This document shows, in pieces, positions 1-6,351 of a DNA stretch of 12,006 nt (within the stretch, counting starts at the first letter, position 1; each line of letters opens with the position of its first letter). Both the position numbers and the translations under genes were made by a program. The notes beneath the pieces were generated by a model. The model searched no databases, had not been told where the DNA came from, and worked only from the letters and a program-made list of their open reading frames with translations. This stretch comes from Dehalococcoidia bacterium (GTDB lineage: Bacteria > Chloroflexota > Dehalococcoidia > E44-bin15 > DAOWNJ01), in the NCBI GenBank assembly GCA_030642645.1, contig DAOWNJ010000018.1:1-12006 (forward strand). Direction: 5' to 3'.

Positions 1-804
1 GAGGTAAGCGAGGAGGTGATGGAGAGGGCGAAAACGCCAATAGAGCCCATCGGGATGTGGGCTACTATACTGGATGAGCAAGGGGAGGTTGTCCCCCCGC
101 AGAGCCTGTTCGCCTCCTTCGTCGTGCCTTATATCTTTGCCCTGCTATTCATGCTATCCATCTTCTGGACCTCTGGATTTTTGCTCCAGGGGGTTGGTGA
201 GGAGAAGGAGAACCGGCTCATCGAGATCCTCCTCTCCTCTGTTTCAGCGAGGCATCTCCTCACCGGGAAGATTATCGGGCTCGGAGGCGCCGGGCTTTTG
301 CAGATACTCATCTGGATTGTCTCAGGGGTAATCATCGTCAAGATATTCTCAGCGAGCATGTCCTTTCTCGCTGTCCTCACCATCCCTCCAAACCTCATAA
401 TCTTTGGCATTATCTACTTCATTCTTGGCTATCTTCTCTTCGCTGCCCTCATGGCCGTATTTGGCTCCATCGGAGCCACAGCAAGGGAAAGCAGCCAGTG
501 GTCAACGATCATCATCCTGCCTGCGGTTATTCCTCTGATGCTCATCAACCTCATCGTCACCGAGCCCAATAGCATCCTCTCCACCATCCTCACCATCTTC
601 CCCCTCACCGCCCCGATAACGGCGATAATGAGGCTCTCCATTACCGAGATACCTGTCTGGGAGCTTGCAGCGAGCATCGCCGTCCTTATCGCCTCAATCA
701 TGGCGGCTATGTGGCTAGCAGCAAGGGTATTCAGGACATTCATGCTCATGTATGGAAAGAGGCCAAGCCTGAGGGAGATGTGGAGGTATGTGAGGGAGGG
801 ATAA
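1..804 (+). CDS. ABC-2 type transporter permease (NatB/YhaP-like), 3' part
   Basis: This is the membrane subunit of an ABC exporter, truncated by the left window edge. The frame is open from base 1, so the real start lies upstream; the GTG/ATG pair at 16-21 is simply internal. The visible 267 residues start in an extracytoplasmic stretch. They then show about five hydrophobic segments, near residues 36-62, 92-116, 134-157, 168-187 and 220-245. Between the first two lies the cytoplasmic loop GEEKENRLIEILLSS, characteristic of the ABC2_membrane_3 / COG1668 (NatB, YhaP) permeases. A second family-like stretch, FPLTAPITAIMRL, comes before the last segment. The missing upstream part should hold the first membrane span, and an ATPase gene would be expected near it. 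The substrate cannot be read from the sequence; sodium, drugs or peptides are all known in the family. The stop TAA is one base before the next start, so the two genes are probably cotranscribed. Confidence 0.85.
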   Translation, partial: EVSEEVMERAKTPIEPIGMWATILDEQGEVVPPQSLFASFVVPYIFALLFMLSIFWTSGFLLQGVGEEKENRLIEILLSSVSARHLLTGKIIGLGGAGLLQILIWIVSGVIIVKIFSASMSFLAVLTIPPNLIIFGIIYFILGYLLFAALMAVFGSIGATARESSQWSTIIILPAVIPLMLINLIVTEPNSILSTILTIFPLTAPITAIMRLSITEIPVWELAASIAVLIASIMAAMWLAARVFRTFMLMYGKRPSLREMWRYVREG

Positions 805-805
805 C

Positions 806-2353
806 TTGAGGGAACCAGCCGACCTTATCCTCTATAATGCCAATGTCCTTACCCTTGACCCCCAAAGGCCAACGGCGGAACTTGTTGCGACTAAAGGCAG
901 GGAGATAGTCTTCGTTGGAAAAAATGCTGACCTTGAGCAGCTTAAAGGGCAAGATACCACGCTCATTGATTGTGAGGGCAAGGCCATAGTTCCAGGGTTC
1001 AATGATGCCCACTTTCATCTCCTCTCATTTGCCTCAAGCCTTCTCGCCGTTGATTTGAGCCCTCGAAATGCGCGCTCTATATCGGATATAGAGGCCCTCA
1101 TTGCCAAAAGGGCCCAAAATACCCCCGAGGGGGGCTGGATAAGGGGGGCAGGATATAACGAGTTCTACCTCCTTGAGAAGCGCCACCCAGACCGCCGCGA
1201 CCTCGATGAAGCCGCTCCCCATCACCCGGTAAAGCTCACTCACCGCTCCGGGCATGCCTGCGTTCTCAATAGCCTTGCCCTTGATAGGGTGGGAATCTCC
1301 ATAGAGACCCCTGAGCCACCGGGTGGATTCATCGAGCGGGAACCCGATACCGGCGAGCCAAATGGACTCCTATTTGAGATGGATTCATATATCGACAGGG
1401 CAATCCCACCATTGAGCAGTGGGGAATTAAGGGAGGGGCTGAGGGTAGCTATAAAAGAGTGCCTCTCCTGTGGCATTACATCTATTCAGGATGCAACCTC
1501 GCACAACGGTGTGGATGAATGGAGACTATTTGAGCGGCTAAAGCAGGAGGGAGAGCTTCCCATCAGAGCCTACATAATGATAGGGGCCGGGGAATTTAGC
1601 GATATTTTGGAGAGGGGCCTATTCTTCGGCTATGGTGATGATAGGCTCAAGATCGGGGCGGTGAAGATAGTCCTTGATGAGACGGCAGGGAGGCTTCGGC
1701 CACCTCAGGATGAGTTAAACCAGCTTGTGCTTGGGGCACAGAGGGCGGGCTTTCAGGTTGCCATTCATGCTATTGAGGAGGGGGCTATAGAGGCGGCGGC
1801 AATTGCCCTGGAATATGCCTGCGGTGAGTCCCCTTCGGGGACTCACCGCCACAGGATAGAGCACTGCTCGGTCTGCACTCTGAAGCTTCTCGGCCGGCTG
1901 AGGAATGTTCATGCCACTATTGTAACCCACCCATCTTTCATCTATTACAGCGGTGAAAGGTATCTGGCAACGGTTCCCGAGCACGAACAAAGGTGGCTTT
2001 ACCGCATTGGCTCCTTTCTGGAGAATGGCCTGATGACGGCGGCGGGCTCTGACTGCCCAGTAGCGCCCAATAACCCCGTTTATGGCATCTACAGCGCGGT
2101 AACCAGGAGGGCGGAAACGGGCGAACTCATCCTCCCCTCTGAGGGGATAGCTCCTATCGAAGCACTCAGGATGTATACCTCAAATGCCGCCTATGCTTCC
2201 TTTGATGAGGGGAGGAAGGGGTCTATCTCCATTGGTAGGCTTGCCGACATGGTCATCCTCGACCAAGACCCGACCAGGGTGCCGGTCGAGGAAATAAAGG
2301 AGATAGGGGTAGAAAAGACCATTATCGGCGGTAAGGTCGTTTGGGAGGCTTGA
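806..2353 (+). CDS. Amidohydrolase 3 family metal-dependent hydrolase (YtcJ-like)
   Basis: This 515-residue enzyme belongs to the amidohydrolase superfamily, YtcJ/NfdA-like branch (PF07969), which is usually 510-550 residues, so it looks full length. It opens with the small beta domain (ADLILYNANVLTLD) and then carries the metal-binding HxH in NDAHFHLL (H69, H71). Further conserved elements are K287 in the strand before DETAG (a possible carboxylated lysine), H321 in AIHAIEEGA, H349 and H353 in HRIEH, and D416 in GSDCPV. The C-terminus closes the beta domain with GRLADMVILDQDP. The start is TTG at 806, chosen because the N-terminal beta strand follows directly and AGGGAGGG at 793-800, inside the end of the permease gene, sits five bases upstream. 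The substrate is unknown; relatives hydrolyse N-substituted amides or formamides. It is a cytosolic enzyme. A perfect palindrome lies in the gene at 1821-1849. Confidence 0.9.
   Translation: MREPADLILYNANVLTLDPQRPTAELVATKGREIVFVGKNADLEQLKGQDTTLIDCEGKAIVPGFNDAHFHLLSFASSLLAVDLSPRNARSISDIEALIAKRAQNTPEGGWIRGAGYNEFYLLEKRHPDRRDLDEAAPHHPVKLTHRSGHACVLNSLALDRVGISIETPEPPGGFIEREPDTGEPNGLLFEMDSYIDRAIPPLSSGELREGLRVAIKECLSCGITSIQDATSHNGVDEWRLFERLKQEGELPIRAYIMIGAGEFSDILERGLFFGYGDDRLKIGAVKIVLDETAGRLRPPQDELNQLVLGAQRAGFQVAIHAIEEGAIEAAAIALEYACGESPSGTHRHRIEHCSVCTLKLLGRLRNVHATIVTHPSFIYYSGERYLATVPEHEQRWLYRIGSFLENGLMTAAGSDCPVAPNNPVYGIYSAVTRRAETGELILPSEGIAPIEALRMYTSNAAYASFDEGRKGSISIGRLADMVILDQDPTRVPVEEIKEIGVEKTIIGGKVVWEA
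1821..1849. repeat. Perfect 13-bp-arm inverted repeat inside the amidohydrolase gene
   Basis: The left arm GCGGTGAGTCCCC (1821-1833) and the right arm GGGGACTCACCGC (1837-1849) are exact reverse complements around a three-base loop, TTC. The hairpin is in frame and encodes the variable loop just before the conserved HRIEH motif of the enzyme, without disrupting it. No T-run follows on either strand, so it is not a standard terminator. It may be chance, an RNA structure, or a remnant of an interspersed palindromic element. Confidence 0.85.
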
Positions 2354-2378
2354 CTCAAATCAAGGTGTGGGGTAAATT
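2350..2378 (+). promoter_or_regulatory. Possible sigma-70-type promoter for the FmdB-type gene
   Basis: TTGACT (2350-2355, five of six matches to the -35 consensus) is followed after exactly 17 bp by TAAATT (2373-2378, four of six to the -10 consensus). The -35 box overlaps the amidohydrolase stop codon. The predicted start near 2385 would fall within the ribosome binding site, which weakens the case. The gene may instead be read from upstream. Confidence 0.35.
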
Positions 2379-2394
2379 AGAGGGGGATGTGAGA

Positions 2395-2634
2395 ATGCCG
2401 ATCTATGAGTATCTATGTCCAGGCTGCGATCTTAAATTTGAGTTGAGGCGGCCTTTCGATTGCTCGGGTGATGACGCCACCTGCCCAAATTGCAACATGA
2501 GCGCTAAAAGGGTGCTCTCCGCCTTCGTTTCCCTCTCCAAAGGCTCAAATGGGGAGCTCGCATCGATTGGTGGTAGCCCCTGCTCGACCTGCTCAGCCAC
2601 CAGTTGCTCAAGCTGTGGATTTTCAGGAAGCTAG
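2395..2634 (+). CDS. FmdB-family zinc-ribbon regulatory protein
   Basis: This 79-residue protein begins MPIYEYLCPGC, the typical start of FmdB / CxxC_CXXC_SSSS zinc-ribbon proteins. Two knuckles, CPGC (Cys8, Cys11) and CPNC (Cys30, Cys33), would bind one zinc ion. The tail is low-complexity and rich in Ser and Cys, with CSTC and CSSC pairs, as in other members of the family. The ATG at 2395 is chosen because it gives the conserved N-terminus and has AGGGGG eight bases upstream; longer in-frame starts (TTG 2341, GTG 2389) add unconserved residues. FmdB was named for a putative regulator of formamidase in Methylophilus, and the actual role is unclear in most bacteria. Its place 41 bases downstream of an amidohydrolase is reminiscent of that link, but FmdB-like genes occur in many contexts. 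Its stop codon overlaps that of the opposing gene. Confidence 0.88.
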   Translation: MPIYEYLCPGCDLKFELRRPFDCSGDDATCPNCNMSAKRVLSAFVSLSKGSNGELASIGGSPCSTCSATSCSSCGFSGS

Positions 2635-3326
2635 AATAAGACCCGTCGCCTTTTCCTCAAGAGAAGACCCCCGCTGATTCCACCTATGAGCAGTGCCTCT
2701 ATCGCTGTCGTCCCGGCGATGAAAAGGGTTGCATCATAGAAAAAGCCCTCGGGGAACATCATTATCAGGCGGTCAGTGGCGGGGTTTAGCTGCCAGGTGT
2801 CGGTTGAGAAGAAGATATGGTGAAACCATAAGAAGAGTTGGTCAAAGCCGACGAGCGCCCCTATTCCCAGCAAGATGAGAAGGACAACGGTCAGTATTCC
2901 TCCCCAGAGAAGTCCCCTCGAAAGCCTGTGTAGAAATCGCCGCCCCCCCCAGATAGAACCTACGAGAGCAAACAGGAGTATATAGAGAGTGACCCCCTCC
3001 TGGAGGTAGTAGTCGAGCCTGATAAGCCCCTTTACATCAGCAAGGTGCTCCACCTCACGCTCGTTGAATAGCTCAGCCTCCTCCACCCCTATCAAGACGC
3101 TGATCTGAATCGGCTCCTGTGAGGAGTTGAAGTATTCAATAAGCCCCTTTGCCGCTTGGGTAAGCTCATTCCCATCTATGCCGGTAACCGCGCTCACCTC
3201 ATACTTCTCAAACCCATACTGGTAAAGCCTTATCTCATTTGTCGCCAGGCGAATATTTGTGGTGATAAGGAATAGGGGGATTGAGATGATGAAGATGAGG
3301 GTTAAGAGATTAGCAATGAATCTCAA
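2631..3326 (-). CDS. TIGR01906-type integral membrane protein (DUF1461)
   Basis: This is a predicted membrane protein of the TIGR01906/DUF1461 group, function unknown. With the chosen TTG start it has 231 residues. It shows an N-terminal hydrophobic segment (ANLLTLIFIISIPLFLI), then an extracytoplasmic region of about 90 residues containing the family-like NEREVEHLADVKGL. Three more hydrophobic segments follow, with the conserved WFHHIFFSTDTWQLNP and MFPEGFFYD between the last two, and a basic end (RKRRR). The TTG at 3326 is preferred: GAAGGG lies six bases upstream, and the membrane segment starts directly after it. Starts further upstream (TTG at 3344 or 3413) fall in a hairpin or overlap aspartate kinase and have no ribosome binding site. 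A terminator-like hairpin separates it from aspartate kinase, so it may be expressed at reduced level from that operon. Confidence 0.82.
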   Translation of the reverse strand: MRFIANLLTLIFIISIPLFLITTNIRLATNEIRLYQYGFEKYEVSAVTGIDGNELTQAAKGLIEYFNSSQEPIQISVLIGVEEAELFNEREVEHLADVKGLIRLDYYLQEGVTLYILLFALVGSIWGGRRFLHRLSRGLLWGGILTVVLLILLGIGALVGFDQLFLWFHHIFFSTDTWQLNPATDRLIMMFPEGFFYDATLFIAGTTAIEALLIGGISGGLLLRKRRRVLF

Positions 3327-3342
3327 ACTTTGCCCTTCAGCC

Positions 3343-3364
3343 AAAGAAGCCGGGGGGCTTCTTT
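3343..3364 (-). terminator. Terminator- or attenuator-like hairpin after aspartate kinase
   Basis: On the - strand, AAAGAAGCC and GGCTTCTTT form a perfect 9-bp stem around a CCCC loop, starting about three bases after the aspartate kinase TAA. The 3' arm is U-rich but no longer U-run follows, so termination in this direction may be partial. On the + strand the same stem is followed by TATTATT, but no gene reads that way here. It lies between the kinase stop and the ribosome binding site of the membrane-protein gene. Confidence 0.55.
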
Positions 3365-3366
3365 TA

Positions 3367-4593
3367 TTATTGCTCCTCTTCCTTCTCCAGCTCAAATGCC
3401 CTATGGAGGGCAACTACGGCATCAGGGACCCTGGCCTCGTCGATGATACAGGTTATCCTGATCTCAGATGTGGTGATAAGCTCTATATTGATCCCCTGCT
3501 CATAAAGCGTGCGGAACATCCTCGCTGCATAGCCTGGGGCGTTCTGCATCCCGGTCCCAACGATGCTCACCTTTCCCAATTTAGAATTGGCAACACACTC
3601 CCTTGCTCCGATAGCCTGTGCCACCAGCTCAACCACCCTCATCGCCCTGGGGAGGTTATTCTTTGCTACGGTGAATGTCAGGTCGGTCACACGTTCGACG
3701 CTTGCGTTCTGGACGATAGTATCTATACTTACATTCTCCCTTGCCAGCGGCTCGAAGATTTGGGTGGCTATCCCGGGACGGTCGGGGACACCGAGGATAG
3801 TTACCTTGGCTATATCCAGGTCATGGGCGATCCCTCTTACCTTATTTCTAACCTCCATAGATACCCCTCCATGGATCATGGTTCCCGGTCTTTCGGTGAA
3901 GCTGGAGGCGACAAGGATGGGTATATTATACAGCTCTCCAAGCTCAACAGCCCTGGAGTGAATCACCCTGCTCCCGTAGCTTGCAAGCTCCAGCATCTCG
4001 TCATAGCCTATCTCCTCCAGCTTTCGCGCCTCGGGGACAAGACGAGGATCAGCGGTGTAGATACCCTCGACATCGGTATAGACCTCGCATATTTGAGCCC
4101 CGAGGCTTGCTGCCAGGGCCACTGCAGTGGTATCTGAGCCACCGCGACCGAGGGTGGCAATGTCCATATCAGGGGTGATGCCCTGAAAGCCTGCCACAAT
4201 AACAATTTTATCACCCTCGAGCTCTTTCACAATCCTTTGAGACTCTACGGCGAGGATTCGGGCCCTGGTATAGGCGGAATCGGTCCGAATGCCCGCCTGG
4301 GAGCCGCTCAGGCTCACCGCCTCATACCCCATTGAGTTCAGTGCCATCGCTAGAAGGGTGCTTGAGACAATCTCACCGGTTGATAGAAGCACATCGAGCT
4401 CCCTCTCATCGGGCTCGTCAGTTATCTGGTGGGCGAGGCTTATTAGCTCGTCTGTGGTATCCCCCATTGCTGAGACAACAACCGCTACATCGTTCCCCTT
4501 CTCCTTGGTGGCGATGATGCGACGGGCAACATTTCTGATCCTCTCGGCATCGGCAACCGAGCTACCACCATACTTTTGAACAATGAGCGCCAT
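3367..4593 (-). CDS. lysC: Aspartate kinase
   Basis: This cytosolic enzyme phosphorylates L-aspartate with ATP, the first step toward lysine, methionine, threonine and diaminopimelate. The 408 residues match monofunctional aspartate kinases. The amino-acid kinase domain carries KYGGSSV (7-13), VVSAMGDTTDEL (39-50), STGEIVSS (71-78), the RTDSAYTRA stretch (103-111) and GRGGSDTTA (149-157). Two ACT domains follow, about 264-325 and 341-403, so feedback control by lysine or threonine is expected. The ATG at 4593 gives the canonical N-terminus and has GGGGGG eight bases upstream, within the end of the NUDIX gene one base away. An internal ATG at residue 246 with GGAGGGG before it could produce a regulatory subunit, as in Corynebacterium and Bacillus lysC. 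It shares an operon with a proposed homoserine kinase, which suggests threonine synthesis. The symbol is by family; paralogues elsewhere in the genome could carry other names. Confidence 0.95.
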   Translation of the reverse strand: MALIVQKYGGSSVADAERIRNVARRIIATKEKGNDVAVVVSAMGDTTDELISLAHQITDEPDERELDVLLSTGEIVSSTLLAMALNSMGYEAVSLSGSQAGIRTDSAYTRARILAVESQRIVKELEGDKIVIVAGFQGITPDMDIATLGRGGSDTTAVALAASLGAQICEVYTDVEGIYTADPRLVPEARKLEEIGYDEMLELASYGSRVIHSRAVELGELYNIPILVASSFTERPGTMIHGGVSMEVRNKVRGIAHDLDIAKVTILGVPDRPGIATQIFEPLARENVSIDTIVQNASVERVTDLTFTVAKNNLPRAMRVVELVAQAIGARECVANSKLGKVSIVGTGMQNAPGYAARMFRTLYEQGINIELITTSEIRITCIIDEARVPDAVVALHRAFELEKEEEQ

Positions 4594-4594
4594 A

Positions 4595-4969
4595 TCAAGT
4601 TCCCCCCAGAATGTCTGCTACTCCATCTAGGATAGCTGCCACGTGTGGATAAATCGGAACTGCTGTTTTTCTATCCCACCATATAAACTCACTAAGCTCC
4701 CTGCCTTTCAAGTGAACATCTCCATCTGCCTCAACTAAGAATACTCTATGCTCATTCACACTTCCACGGTAATTAAATACCCGAACTACCCGACTAGCAC
4801 TTAACCCTGTCTCCTCATATAACTCCCTAGCAGCAGCACTCAGTGGTGGCTCGCCCTTATGAACCCCTCCACCTGGCAAGGAAAAATGGCGCTTGCCTCT
4901 ATCTCTTACCAACAAAACCCCACCCTTCCTTACTACAACTGCAGTAGCTCTACTCCTGTAATGCTTCAT
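4595..4969 (-). CDS. NUDIX hydrolase
   Basis: This 124-residue single-domain protein would hydrolyse a nucleoside diphosphate linked to another group, using Mg2+. The complete Nudix box Gx5Ex7REUxEExGU is present at about residues 34-56 (GGVHKGE followed by seven residues and RELYEETGL), with the preceding FSLPGG strand. Nothing indicates the substrate; oxidised nucleotides, ADP-ribose or sugar nucleotides are all possible. The ATG at 4969 is chosen; a GTG directly before it is the alternative, and neither has a clear ribosome binding site. It lies 30 bases after the phosphomutase stop and one base before aspartate kinase, so it sits inside that operon. Base composition is clearly lower in GC (two sampled 60-base blocks are 42-43%) and codons such as GTA, GCA, AGA and AGT are more common than in neighbouring genes, so it may be a later arrival. 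Confidence 0.92.
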   Translation of the reverse strand: MKHYRSRATAVVVRKGGVLLVRDRGKRHFSLPGGGVHKGEPPLSAAARELYEETGLSASRVVRVFNYRGSVNEHRVFLVEADGDVHLKGRELSEFIWWDRKTAVPIYPHVAAILDGVADILGGT

Positions 4970-5001
4970 CACAGGATGCCATCCCGCTAAGCATGCGTAA
5001 T

Positions 5002-6189
5002 TTACACCCCTATAAGCCTCTCCATAATGTTGTGCCCCTCCTCGATATAAACGCCTGTTCTCTTCGCATCCATCTCATTAAACCCCCTGGCACCAATGCT
5101 CTCCACCCCAGGCCCCCAGACTAAAAAGGGAACGGGGGCGGCGCTGTGGGTCCTGATCTCGATGGGGGTCGGGTGATCGGGCAGTACCAATATGCGAAGG
5201 GAGCTCTCGTCCCCGGAGAGGAGCTGGCCCACTACCTCCCGGTCTATCCTCTCGATGGCCCCTATCTTGTCATCAATGGAGCCGGCATGAGCAGCCTCGT
5301 CTGGAGCCTCGATATGAATGACCACCAGGTCGTGCCTCTTGAGCGCCTCGATGGCACCGGCAGCCTGCTGGGCATAATCATTGTCCAGACCATCTGTCAC
5401 ACCCGGGATGTCCAGGGCATCTATCCCCGCCATCTGCGCCAGGCCACGGAGAAGGTCAACACCACTTGTCAAAGCGGCATCGAGGCCATAGAGCTCTTTG
5501 AAGGGGGGCAGTTCAGGTATTTTGCCGCTTCCCCAGAAGAGCCAGATCATGGTGGCCGGGACTTCGCCGCGGGAGCGCCGCTCTATGTTCACCGGGTGGT
5601 CCCGCAGCACATCCACGGAGCGAGCCATGAGGTCCCGCAGCAGGTCGCTTCCCTGCCCCTGGGGAAGAAATTCAGCAATGGGCTTCTGGGGAATGTCATG
5701 TGGCGGTGTGCAGGTGGCCAGAAGTGTATCCTCCCGCCCCCTTATCTTGCATATATGCCTGTAGCCGACGCCGGGGTAAAAGCGTATATTGTCACCCCCC
5801 AGGCTCTCATTCAAAGCGGCAATGAGGGCATGAGACTCGTTATCGCTGATGTGGCCTGAGCTATAGTCCCACATCCTGCCATCCTGAATGGCGACGAGAT
5901 TGCAGCGAAAAACAACCTCCTCTTCATTGATGGGGATAGCCATGCTCCTTGCCTCGATAGCAGCCCTTCCTCGATAGTAGACCTTTGGGTCATATCCGAG
6001 AACAGACATGCAGGCACAGGCGCTTGAAGGCTCCATACCTGGAGGCACCGTTCGCACCAGGCCGACGATTCCCTCCCCTGCCATCCTGTCCAGGTTTGGG
6101 GTATTTGCAAGCTCAAGCGAGGTTCTTCCACCCCGCTGGGATAGCGGCCAGCCAGAGGCACCATCCATAATCAAAACGCAGTATTTCAT
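5002..6189 (-). CDS. ApgM-like 2,3-BPG-independent phosphomutase, probable homoserine kinase (TIGR02535-like)
   Basis: This 395-residue protein of the alkaline phosphatase superfamily resembles archaeal-type cofactor-independent phosphoglycerate mutase (ApgM). Visible elements are MDGASGWP with metal ligand D9, the nucleophile region EPSSACACMSVLGYDP (Ser55/Ser56 near the expected catalytic serine), and YYRGRAAIEA. Late metal ligands follow: HIEAPDEAAH (D297, H301), LPDHPTP (D338, H339) and H348. The nucleophile loop reads SSAC rather than the GSD typical of archaeal mutases. A related subfamily (TIGR02535) has been proposed to be a metal-dependent homoserine kinase in bacteria lacking ThrB. 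The operon with aspartate kinase fits that role. The N-terminus MKYCVLIMDG is family-like and an in-frame TGA six bases upstream excludes any longer start. There is no ribosome binding site; the promoter lies only nine bases before the ATG. Databases may label it phosphoglycerate mutase, and activity as a mutase is not excluded. Confidence 0.85.
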   Translation of the reverse strand: MKYCVLIMDGASGWPLSQRGGRTSLELANTPNLDRMAGEGIVGLVRTVPPGMEPSSACACMSVLGYDPKVYYRGRAAIEARSMAIPINEEEVVFRCNLVAIQDGRMWDYSSGHISDNESHALIAALNESLGGDNIRFYPGVGYRHICKIRGREDTLLATCTPPHDIPQKPIAEFLPQGQGSDLLRDLMARSVDVLRDHPVNIERRSRGEVPATMIWLFWGSGKIPELPPFKELYGLDAALTSGVDLLRGLAQMAGIDALDIPGVTDGLDNDYAQQAAGAIEALKRHDLVVIHIEAPDEAAHAGSIDDKIGAIERIDREVVGQLLSGDESSLRILVLPDHPTPIEIRTHSAAPVPFLVWGPGVESIGARGFNEMDAKRTGVYIEEGHNIMERLIGV

Positions 6190-6198
6190 GATTCATAA

Positions 6199-6227
6199 AG
6201 TATAGCAGTGGATGGAGTCTAGTTCAA
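6199..6227 (-). promoter_or_regulatory. Promoter of the phosphomutase-NUDIX-aspartate kinase operon
   Basis: On the - strand, TTGAAC (6227-6222) and TATACT (6204-6199) are separated by exactly 17 bp. The -10 box matches five of six consensus bases. The expected transcription start, about seven bases after the -10 box, is near 6192, leaving a leader of only two to five bases before the ATG at 6189. The lack of a Shine-Dalgarno sequence agrees with a leaderless or nearly leaderless message. Confidence 0.68.
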
Positions 6228-6236
6228 GGAGGCTTC

Positions 6237-6265
6237 TTGCTAACAGGGTGGGGAGGGGCTATACT
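6237..6265 (+). promoter_or_regulatory. Promoter of tRNA-Pro
   Basis: TTGCTA (6237-6242) and TATACT (6260-6265) are separated by 17 bp. The predicted start is near 6272, one or two bases before the mature tRNA 5' end. It lies back to back with the phosphomutase operon promoter, the two -35 boxes being nine bases apart. Confidence 0.7.
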
Positions 6266-6273
6266 AAAGCTTG

Positions 6274-6348
6274 CGGGGCGTAGCGCAGCTTGGTTAGCGC
6301 GCAGCGTTCGGGACGCTGAGGTCGGCAGTTCGAATCTGCCCGCCCCGA
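6274..6348 (+). tRNA. tRNA-Pro (anticodon CGG)
   Basis: The 75-base sequence folds into a full cloverleaf. The acceptor stem is CGGGGCG with CGCCCCG (6274-6280 and 6341-6347) and discriminator A6348. The D stem is GCGC/GCGC, the anticodon stem CAGCG/CGCTG with loop TTCGGGA, and the T arm GGCAG-TTCGAAT-CTGCC. The anticodon CGG at 6309-6311 reads the proline codon CCG. The C1-G72 pair, A73 discriminator and G-rich acceptor are typical of bacterial tRNA-Pro. The 3' CCA is not encoded (CTT follows), so it must be added by the CCA enzyme. The next gene on the opposite strand ends three bases away, leaving no room for a separate terminator. Confidence 0.97.
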
Positions 6349-6351
6349 CTT

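Noticed and set aside
3327..3413. Extended N-terminus of the TIGR01906-type protein from TTG 3413
   Set aside because: It would overlap aspartate kinase by 47 bases, pass through the hairpin, lack a ribosome binding site and add a basic, unconserved segment before the first membrane span.
3259..4137. Long + strand open frame of 292 codons opposite aspartate kinase
   Set aside because: It is antisense to a clear aspartate kinase gene, its protein has no recognisable motif and it has no ribosome binding site. It arises from codon bias on the other strand.
5146..5859. + strand open frame of 237 codons opposite the phosphomutase gene
   Set aside because: It is a shadow of a well-supported gene, with no family-like sequence.
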